A DNA stretch of 64,000 nucleotides, from NCBI RefSeq assembly GCF_002269345.1, contig NZ_CP022889.1:1984001-2048000 (forward strand), in the 5' to 3' direction. This document shows, one piece after another, positions 57,612 through 64,000 of this stretch (positions within the stretch are counted from its first letter, which is position 1; each line of letters starts with the position of its first letter). The notes under the pieces were generated by a model, which searched no databases, was not told where the DNA came from, and saw only the letters and a list, made by a program, of their open reading frames with translations. The DNA comes from Tsuneonella mangrovi (GTDB lineage Bacteria; Pseudomonadota; Alphaproteobacteria; Sphingomonadales; Sphingomonadaceae). Position numbers and translations under genes: made by a program.

Positions 57612-59149
57612 CGGGGATTATCTCGATCATCGCCGGGCTGGGCGACAAATTCGCGGCACACGTGCTGTTGTCCGCATCCGCGCTGGCGCTGGGCATTCTC
57701 GTTGCCTTGCCGCTGGCGGTGTGGGCGAGCCGGTCGCCTGCGGTCGCGCGCATCACGCTCGGTATCGCCAGCCTCGTGCAGACGATCCCTGCGCTGGCGC
57801 TGCTGGCGCTGTTCTTCCCGATCCTGCTCTCGCTCAGGGTCGTGTTCGGCGAAGCCTTGCCGACGCTCGGGTTCCTGCCCGCATTGCTCGCACTGGCACT
57901 CTATGCGGTGTTGCCGATCCTGCGCAATGCAGTGACCGCGCGGGCGGAGATGGAAGCCGGCGTGCTCGAAGCGGCCGACGCGGTAGGGATGTCCGGCTGG
58001 CAGAAGCTGCGGCTGGTCGAAGCGCCGCTCGCTGCGCCTTACATCATGGGTGGAATCCGCACTGCTGCGGTGTGGACGATCGGTGCCGCCACGCTGTCGA
58101 CCACGGTCGGCCAGCCCGGCCTCGGCGATCCGATCTTCGCCGGGTTGCAGACGCAGAACTGGCCGCTGGTGCTGGCCGGGTGCATCGCCGCTGCGGGGCT
58201 GGCGATGGCCGCCGATTTCACGCTCGCGCTGGTTGAACGGGGGCTTTCCGAGCGCCGCCCGTGGCTGCGCCGGATCGGGTTCGGGATCATCGCACTGGGG
58301 GTGGCCGGGGCGCTGTGGCCTGCGTTCGTGCGCAATGCCGACGATACCGTCGTTATCGGTGCGAAGGGGTTTTCCGAACAATACATCCTCGCCCGGCTGG
58401 TCGGGCAGCAACTCGAAAAGGCAGGTTACAGCGTTGCCTATCGCGACGGGATGGGCTCGGCGATCGTCCAGAGCGCGATCGAGAGCGGGCAGATCGACAT
58501 TTCGCTCGATTATACCGGAACAATTTGGGCCAACCAGCTCAAGCGCACCGACAATGTGCCGCGCGACCGGATGCTGGCCATCATCGCGAAGTGGGAAGGC
58601 ACGCGCGGGGTCGATGTGCTCGGGCGGCTCGGGTTCGAAAACGCCTACGCGCTGGCGATGCGCGGGCAGCAGGCAAGGGCGCTGCACATCGAAACGCTGA
58701 GCGATCTTGCGCGCATCTCGCCGCGCCTGACGATTGGCGGGGACCCGGAATTCTTCGAACGGCCCGAATGGAAATCGGTCGAAACCGCCTATGGCATGCG
58801 CTTTGCGCGCGAGCGCAACTTCGCTCCGACCTTCATGTACGACGCACTGCAATCGGGCGAAGCCGACGTGATCAGCGCCTATACCTCCGACGGGCGGATC
58901 GCGGCCGACCACCTGGCGGTGCTGGCCGACCCCAAGCACGCATTGCCCAATTACGATGCGATCCTGCTGCTCTCGCAGCGCCGCGCGGGCGACAAGCGCC
59001 TGTCGGGCGCGCTCAAACCGCTCCTCGGCAAGATCGACGTGGCAACGATGCGGCAGGCCAACTTCATGGTCGATCGACCCGACGACAAGAAGACCCCGGC
59101 CGAGGCCGCGCACTGGCTGGAGCGGCAGATCGGGCTCGGCGGAAACTAG
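57608..59149 (+). CDS. Osmoprotectant ABC permease fused to substrate-binding protein
   Basis: 513 residues. Residues 1-215 form the permease: six helices, with EAADAVGMSGWQKLRLVEAP as the EAA loop for the ATPase. After a transmembrane segment (about 222-240) residues 245-513 are an OpuAC-type binding protein (VVIGAKGFSEQYILARLVGQ, SLDYTGTIWAN, DVISAYTSDGRIAADHL). The binding domain is thus tethered to the outer face. It imports betaine, choline or carnitine-like solutes. Start GTG 57608. A single gene replaces three in many operons; fusions are known in this family. Confidence 0.92.
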   Translation: MTGIISIIAGLGDKFAAHVLLSASALALGILVALPLAVWASRSPAVARITLGIASLVQTIPALALLALFFPILLSLRVVFGEALPTLGFLPALLALALYAVLPILRNAVTARAEMEAGVLEAADAVGMSGWQKLRLVEAPLAAPYIMGGIRTAAVWTIGAATLSTTVGQPGLGDPIFAGLQTQNWPLVLAGCIAAAGLAMAADFTLALVERGLSERRPWLRRIGFGIIALGVAGALWPAFVRNADDTVVIGAKGFSEQYILARLVGQQLEKAGYSVAYRDGMGSAIVQSAIESGQIDISLDYTGTIWANQLKRTDNVPRDRMLAIIAKWEGTRGVDVLGRLGFENAYALAMRGQQARALHIETLSDLARISPRLTIGGDPEFFERPEWKSVETAYGMRFARERNFAPTFMYDALQSGEADVISAYTSDGRIAADHLAVLADPKHALPNYDAILLLSQRRAGDKRLSGALKPLLGKIDVATMRQANFMVDRPDDKKTPAEAAHWLERQIGLGGN

Positions 59150-59158
59150 GCCGCGCGG

Positions 59159-60229
59159 CTAGTCCTCGCTGCCGAACCCGACGCCCTGCGGCCAGCGCTG
59201 CGATGCAAGCCCCATGACCTTGAACAGCTGGCCCATCTGGTCGTCGGCAATCAGCCGGTCGCGTGCGGCCTCCAGTTCCTGGCGGTAGTGCGGCGCGCGA
59301 TAGGCGAGGTTTTCCGCGCGGGTCTCGATCCCCAGCGAGCGCAGCCAGTCGCCTTGCGTTTCGGTGCCGAGCCACCGCGCATCGCGTGACTGCGCGACCC
59401 GCGCAAGGGTGGCGAAATCGACCAGCGCGGTAAGATCGGCTTCGCCCGGAGCGCTGAGCGGATCGACGCTCTTGTGCGCTTTCACCGCTTGCAGCGTGGT
59501 GCCGGCGCGCCCGTCGGCATGGCCATAGTCGATCAGCAAGGCCGCCCCATCCTGCAAGGCGAGCCGGCCGGCGATTTCGTAGACGATCGCGGCAGCGGCG
59601 GGGCAAGTCTCGATGATCGTGCCTTCGCTCGCTTCGTGCCGGTCGGGCGGGACTGCGCTGTCCATCGGCTGGCTCCCGCTGACGAAGGTGAGGTTTTCAT
59701 CGGCATCGAGCCCGACCATCCGTTCGCGCCAGCCGTCGGCAGTGCGGACCAGTTGGCGCACCGGGAGAGCATCGAGGAATTCGTTCGCCACCAGCAGCAT
59801 CGGCCCATCGTCGGGCACCGTGCTGAGGTCGTCGTGGAACTCGGCATCGGGCACGGCATCGTATTGGAGCTTTCGCAGCGAAGGCGAGGTTTCGACGAAG
59901 TGGACGAAAGGCTCGAGGCCGTAGCGCTTCATGGTCCGCAGCGCGTCCTTGGCGAGAGTGCCGCGTCCCGGTCCGAGCTCGACATAGTGCGGCGGTTCGA
60001 TCCGCCCGGCGCGGATCCACATATCCGCCAGCCATAGCCCGATCAGCTCGCCGAACATCTGGCTTATTTCGGGTGCCGTTATGAAGTCGCCCGCTGTGCC
60101 CAGCGGATCGCGCCCGGCATAATAGCGCGCGTTGCTCTCGGCCATGAAGTGCGCGACGCTGATCGGCCCCGAGGTGCGGATCAGGCGGCGGAATATGTCC
60201 GCCAGGCTCAGCTGCTCTTCGCCGCTCAT
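59159..60229 (-). CDS. SAM-dependent methyltransferase, MidA/NDUFAF7-like
   Basis: 356 residues from ATG 60229. Marks: ISVAHFMAESN, PEISQMFGELIGLWLADMW, YVELGPGRGTLAKDALR (SAM site), LLVANEFLDALPVRQL and LIDYGHADGRAG. NDUFAF7 methylates an arginine on a complex I subunit in mitochondria; the bacterial homologue probably acts on respiratory complex I too, but this is by homology. It overlaps lgt by 4 bp (ATGA), a conserved pairing. Confidence 0.9.
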   Translation of the reverse strand: MSGEEQLSLADIFRRLIRTSGPISVAHFMAESNARYYAGRDPLGTAGDFITAPEISQMFGELIGLWLADMWIRAGRIEPPHYVELGPGRGTLAKDALRTMKRYGLEPFVHFVETSPSLRKLQYDAVPDAEFHDDLSTVPDDGPMLLVANEFLDALPVRQLVRTADGWRERMVGLDADENLTFVSGSQPMDSAVPPDRHEASEGTIIETCPAAAAIVYEIAGRLALQDGAALLIDYGHADGRAGTTLQAVKAHKSVDPLSAPGEADLTALVDFATLARVAQSRDARWLGTETQGDWLRSLGIETRAENLAYRAPHYRQELEAARDRLIADDQMGQLFKVMGLASQRWPQGVGFGSED

Positions 60230-61167
60230 GCCGGATCCGTGTCGCTGGCCTCCCCGGATTGCGAGGCGGCGGGCGCGGGTTTGCTCGGCGCACCGAGCGA
60301 GGGCCGGACAAGCGCGCGGACCACCATCCCGATGCCGATCAGGATCAGCGGGATCGTCAGCCACTGGCCCATGCTCAGGCCGGTACGCTCGGCGAACGCC
60401 AGCAGCTGCGGGTCGGGCTCGCGGAAGAATTCGACCGTGAAGCGCGCTGCGGCGATGCCCGCGGTGAATACGCCGACCATCAGCCCCGGGCGCCAGCGTG
60501 CGCGGGTCTTCCAGAACAGCGGCAGCATGATGATGATCATCAGCAGCCCTTCGAGCGCTGCCTCATAGAGCTGGCTGGGGTAACGCGGGATATCGCCGCC
60601 GCCGGGGAAGATCATCGCGAACGGGGTTCCCGGAGGGGCAGGGCGGCCCCACAGCTCGCCGTTGATGAAGTTGGCGATGCGCCCGAACATCATCCCGAAC
60701 GGCACGTTGACCGCGATGTAGTCGGCCACCCGGATGAAGCTCAGCTGGTTGCGCCAGCAGACCCAGCCGATCGCCAGCAAAACGCCGATCACCCCGCCGT
60801 GGAAGCTCATCCCCCCGTCCCACAGCCGCAGCAGGTCCCAGCTGGGGAACTGACCGGGAGTAAAGTGCGTGAACATGCTCGGCTCGTCGCTGGTTCCGCC
60901 GGTGTAGAACGCGGCGTACCCCAGCCGCCCGCCGATAATGATGCCGAGCGTGCAGTAGAAAAACAGGTCGTCGGCATGACGCTGGGCCAGCGGCGCGCCG
61001 GGCGCCTTGATCATTTTCGAGATGTGCCAGTATCCCAACAGGATGCCGGCGAGGTAGGCGAGCGAATAGAAGCGCAGTTCGAAGAAGCCGAGGTTGATGC
61101 CCCGATGCAGGCCGAGGTCTGCGAAATGGATCACGTGGGGCGCTTCGGCCAGTAGTGACAGCAGCAC
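60226..61167 (-). CDS. lgt: Prolipoprotein diacylglyceryl transferase
   Basis: 313 residues, about seven transmembrane helices. The Lgt signature GRIANFINGELWGR is at about 158-171, with the conserved HGG in GGMSFHGGVIG and YPSQLYEAALEG. It transfers a diacylglyceryl group to the lipobox Cys of prolipoproteins, such as the four lipoproteins in this window. Translationally coupled to the midA-like gene. Confidence 0.96.
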   Translation of the reverse strand: MLLSLLAEAPHVIHFADLGLHRGINLGFFELRFYSLAYLAGILLGYWHISKMIKAPGAPLAQRHADDLFFYCTLGIIIGGRLGYAAFYTGGTSDEPSMFTHFTPGQFPSWDLLRLWDGGMSFHGGVIGVLLAIGWVCWRNQLSFIRVADYIAVNVPFGMMFGRIANFINGELWGRPAPPGTPFAMIFPGGGDIPRYPSQLYEAALEGLLMIIIMLPLFWKTRARWRPGLMVGVFTAGIAAARFTVEFFREPDPQLLAFAERTGLSMGQWLTIPLILIGIGMVVRALVRPSLGAPSKPAPAASQSGEASDTDPA

Positions 61168-61303
61168 GTTTGGTCCTTACCTAAGGCGCATACGGAGTGG
61201 GTGCGCCGATTTGCGCGCGCTTGTGGCATAGCCTGCGCTCCGGCGAAACCCCGTGCGAGCCCCCGCACGGGAAGTAACGATAAATGGAGAGGATTTCCCG
61301 CCA

Positions 61304-63001
61304 ATGGCCACCGAGCTCGACAAGTCACTTGATGCGATCATGGACCAGCTGACCGCCCCCGGCGCGCCGGCGGAGACGGTCCCCTTCGAGCGCAACGGCG
61401 TGGCTATGCCGATGCTCAAGAACGCTCCCCCGAGCCTGGTGCATTATTTCGCGCATTACTGCGCCGAACATGCCGAGGCTGATTTCCTGGTTGACGGCGA
61501 TGTCCGGCTGACCTTTGCCGAGACATGGGATGCTGCGCTGCAGGTAGCCGCCGGCCTCATGGCCCGCCACGGCGTTGCCCGCGGCGACAGGGTGGGGATT
61601 GCGGCACGCAATTCGTCGAACTGGATTGTCGCCTACATGGGCATCCTCGCGGCGGGTGGTTGCGCGACGCTGCTCAACGGGTTTTCGAGCGGTGACGAAC
61701 TGGCGGACCAGATCGAGCTGGTCGGATGCAAGCTGCTGCTCGCCGATGCCCAGCGCGCCAAGCGGCTCGAGGGGCATCCGCACGGCGCGAAAATCGTGCT
61801 GTTCGAGCACGACAGCGTGCCTGCCGACGGGCTGTCCGAAATCTGGGGCGATCCGGCAGGCGCTCAGCTGCCAGACGTCGGCCCGGACGATTATGCCACG
61901 GTGCTCTACACGTCGGGTTCGACCGGCAAGTCGAAAGGCGCGTGGTCGGATCATCGCGGGGTGGTCCACGGCGCGCTCAGCTATGCGATGCAGACCCTGA
62001 TGGCATTTACCTACCTCGATTCGGGCGGCAACGCGCCGACCTCGCAGGCCTGTGCGCTAGTCGCGGTGCCGCTGTTCCACGTAACCGGTGAAGTGCCGGT
62101 GTTCCTCCAGAGCTTCGCGCTGGGCCGCAAGCTGGTGATGATGCCGCGCTGGAACGCGGGCGAGGCGTTGCGGCTGATGGACCAGGAGAAGGTGAGCTAC
62201 TTCGCCGGGGTCCCGCTGATGAGCTACGAGATCGCGACCCATCCCGACCGCGCGCAGTACGACATCAGTTCGTGCACCGGGTTCGCCGCAGGCGGCGCGC
62301 CGCGCCCGGTAGAGCACGTAACCAAGATCCGTGACGCGTTCCCCGACGGGTTCCCGCTGCTCGGCTATGGTCTCACCGAAACCAACGGCGTGGGCTGCGC
62401 GAACTTCAACGAAAACTATCTCGCCAAGCCGTCGAGCACCGGCAAGCCGAGCCGCCCGCTGGTCGATCTTGCGATCCTCGACGACGATGGCAACGCTTTG
62501 TCGCAAGGCGCGGTGGGTGAAGTCTCGATCCGCTCGGTCTGCAACTTCGTGGGCTACTGGAACAACGACGAAGCGACCCGCGCCGCGTTCACCGACACGA
62601 TGTATTTCCGCACTGGCGATCTCGGCAAGCTCGACGAGGATGGCTACCTCTATATCGTCGACCGCAAGAAGGACATCATCATCCGTGGCGGCGAAAACAT
62701 TACCTGTATCGAGGTCGAGGAAGCGATCTACGCGCATGACGCGGTTGCCGAATGCTCGGTGTTCGGCCTGCCCGACGAGCGGATGGGCGAAGTCCCGGCG
62801 GCGGTCTATTTCCTCAAGCCCCATCACGCCCTGAGCGCAGCGGACCTGCGCGAATTCCTGCTTGGCAGCATCGCGTCTTTCAAGGTGCCGCTCGAAGAGC
62901 ACATCTGGATTTCCGACGAAGCGCTGCCGCGGCTCGGCACGCAAAAGATCGACAAGCGCACCCTGCGGGCGAAATATACCGAGAAGGTCGCCGCCGCTTG
63001 A
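61304..63001 (+). CDS. Acyl-CoA synthetase (class I AMP-forming)
   Basis: 565 residues from ATG 61304. ANL core: YTSGSTGKSKGAW (about 204-216), LGYGLTETNGVG, FRTGDLGKLDEDGYLYIVDR, KKDIIIRGGENITCIEVEE, and C-terminal LPRLGTQKIDKRTLRAKY with the catalytic Lys. It makes acyl-CoA from a fatty or other carboxylic acid. It is followed by glnD with a 4 bp overlap, and may be co-transcribed with it. Substrate unknown. Confidence 0.92.
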   Translation: MATELDKSLDAIMDQLTAPGAPAETVPFERNGVAMPMLKNAPPSLVHYFAHYCAEHAEADFLVDGDVRLTFAETWDAALQVAAGLMARHGVARGDRVGIAARNSSNWIVAYMGILAAGGCATLLNGFSSGDELADQIELVGCKLLLADAQRAKRLEGHPHGAKIVLFEHDSVPADGLSEIWGDPAGAQLPDVGPDDYATVLYTSGSTGKSKGAWSDHRGVVHGALSYAMQTLMAFTYLDSGGNAPTSQACALVAVPLFHVTGEVPVFLQSFALGRKLVMMPRWNAGEALRLMDQEKVSYFAGVPLMSYEIATHPDRAQYDISSCTGFAAGGAPRPVEHVTKIRDAFPDGFPLLGYGLTETNGVGCANFNENYLAKPSSTGKPSRPLVDLAILDDDGNALSQGAVGEVSIRSVCNFVGYWNNDEATRAAFTDTMYFRTGDLGKLDEDGYLYIVDRKKDIIIRGGENITCIEVEEAIYAHDAVAECSVFGLPDERMGEVPAAVYFLKPHHALSAADLREFLLGSIASFKVPLEEHIWISDEALPRLGTQKIDKRTLRAKYTEKVAAA

Positions 63002-64000
63002 ACGGATACCGCATTCCCAGCCAGCGATCGATCATCGATCGTCGCGCGCTTGCCGGAAAGATCGCCGATCTGGCTGAGGCCGACGGAGCCGCCAAGGCGC
63101 GGCCCGCGATCGTGGCGGCGCTGCGCGACGCGTTGGCGAGCGGCCGCGAGGAGCTTGGTCGCAGGCTGGAGGAAAAACCCTCCGCCGGGCACGAGATTAC
63201 CGCCGGCTATGCGTTTCTCGTCGACCAGTTGCTGCGCACGATCCACGACCACGTGGTGGCGGATGTTTACCCGGCAGCCAACCGCTCGACCGGCGAACGG
63301 CTGACCGTAGTGGCGGTCGGTGGCTACGGCCGTGCGGAGATGGCCCCGCATTCGGATGTCGACATCGCCTTTCTCACCCCGTCGCGCAACACCCCGTGGT
63401 GCGAGCAGGTGATCGAAGCGATGCTCTATTACCTATGGGACCTGGCGTTGAAGGTCGGCCATTCGAGCCGCTCGGTCGACGACATGGTGCGCATGGCCAG
63501 GGGCGACCTGACGATCCGTACGGCATTGCTCGAAGGGCGCTACGTCTGGGGCGACCAGGACCTCTACGACGAAGCGTCGCAACGCTTCGCCGACGATGTC
63601 GTCAAGGGCACCGAGCGCCAGTTCGTCGCCGAGAAGCTGGAAGAGCGCAACGCGCGGCACGTGCGGATGGGGGATAGCCGCTACGTCGTCGAGCCTAACG
63701 TCAAAGACGGCAAGGGCGGGCTGCGCGACCTGCAGACGCTCTACTGGATCGGCAAATACATCCACAAGGTCCGCACCGCCTCGGAGCTGGTCGATGTCGG
63801 GCTGTTCACCGCGGCCGAATACCGCAGCTTCCGTCGCGCTGAAGGCTTCATGCTGGCGGTGCGATGCCACTTGCACACGATCACCGGGCGCGCCGAAGAC
63901 CGGCTGACGTTCGACTTGCAGCGGCAGGTTGCGCAGCGGATGCATTTCGCCGACCGGCCCGGAAAAAGCGCGGTCGAACGGTTCATGCAGTTCTACTTCC
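62998..64000 (+). CDS. glnD: Protein-PII uridylyltransferase, 3' end off window
   Basis: The frame begins with TTG 62998, whose last two bases are in the TGA of the acyl-CoA synthetase (TTGA), and runs off the right edge; 334 codons are visible. The nucleotidyltransferase motif VVAVGGYGRAEMAPHSDVDIAF lies near residues 101-122, with DxD as catalytic acids. Residues 200 onward show NVKDGKGGLRDLQTLYWIGK and RFMQFYF, both typical of GlnD. It uridylylates PII proteins under nitrogen limitation and removes UMP when glutamine is abundant. The HD and ACT domains must be beyond the window. Confidence 0.93.
   Translation, partial: MNGYRIPSQRSIIDRRALAGKIADLAEADGAAKARPAIVAALRDALASGREELGRRLEEKPSAGHEITAGYAFLVDQLLRTIHDHVVADVYPAANRSTGERLTVVAVGGYGRAEMAPHSDVDIAFLTPSRNTPWCEQVIEAMLYYLWDLALKVGHSSRSVDDMVRMARGDLTIRTALLEGRYVWGDQDLYDEASQRFADDVVKGTERQFVAEKLEERNARHVRMGDSRYVVEPNVKDGKGGLRDLQTLYWIGKYIHKVRTASELVDVGLFTAAEYRSFRRAEGFMLAVRCHLHTITGRAEDRLTFDLQRQVAQRMHFADRPGKSAVERFMQFYF

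Noticed and set aside
57092-59113. 673-codon open frame on the - strand
   Set aside because: Antisense to the osmoprotectant ABC genes, whose motifs are complete in the + strand frames.

Overview
The window is GC-rich DNA from an alphaproteobacterium. I infer Sphingomonadales, probably an Erythrobacteraceae-type genome, from the flavour of the proteins, a CYP153-like P450, the many small zinc-ribbon proteins typical of that order, and a local cluster of GANTC (CcrM-type) sites. No 16S rRNA gene is present, so this assignment is inference.

Region A (1 to about 15157) is a horizontally acquired element that ends exactly at the 3' end of a tRNA-Gly(GCC) gene. Its left end and any integrase lie outside the window. 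In order it carries an AlpA-type regulator, a primase-helicase (AEP primase plus DUF5906-type SF3-like ATPase), an array of six perfect CAGTCGGAT repeats that looks like a replication origin, and a HEPN-motif protein. A PD-(D/E)XK-like protein and a complete type III restriction-modification pair (mod/res) follow. Divergent from mod is a small protein with a SeqA-N-like head and a RAMA/DUF4357-like tail. Next comes a tight six-gene block starting with a terminase-small-subunit-like protein, and then a divergent pair: an HTH/ImmA-like protein whose zinc motif is altered, and an E2-ubiquitin-conjugating-like protein with a SEC-C tail. No large terminase, portal, capsid or tail gene is seen. The layout (alpA, primase, iterons, cargo, terS, tRNA end) is what a phage satellite of the PICI/P4 kind looks like, here loaded with defence genes.

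Region B (15158 to 28122) is core genome: tRNA-Gly, a CnoX-like thioredoxin, a Lon-N domain protein, a yggT-folD-lipoprotein-marC operon, argB, a sulfotransferase, several small proteins, a PUA/EVE-like HNH nuclease that could be a modified-DNA restriction enzyme, and nrdB and nrdA with a terminator between them. Upstream of nrdA is a 535 bp non-coding region very rich in GANTC sites and with a DnaA-box-like site.

Region C (28123 to 46975) holds an alpha/beta hydrolase, a POT peptide transporter, nadB, an ABC ATPase, a zf-CHCC protein, tldD, a DUF924 protein, a CHRD lipoprotein, an MFS carrier, a DUF4336 protein, a CYP153-like P450 coupled to a TetR regulator, a glycerate-kinase-like protein, guaA, and an acyl-CoA ligase with an M20 peptidase.

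Region D (47074 to 64000) has gyrB (possibly leaderless), a 5'-nucleotidase, a lipid-related group (TetR, DUF1295, acyltransferase), and a leucine-degradation operon (isovaleryl-CoA dehydrogenase, a PhnA-like protein, methylcrotonyl-CoA carboxylase beta). It continues with an osmoprotectant ABC importer whose permease is fused to its binding protein, midA-lgt, another acyl-CoA synthetase, and the start of glnD, which begins with TTG and runs off the right edge.
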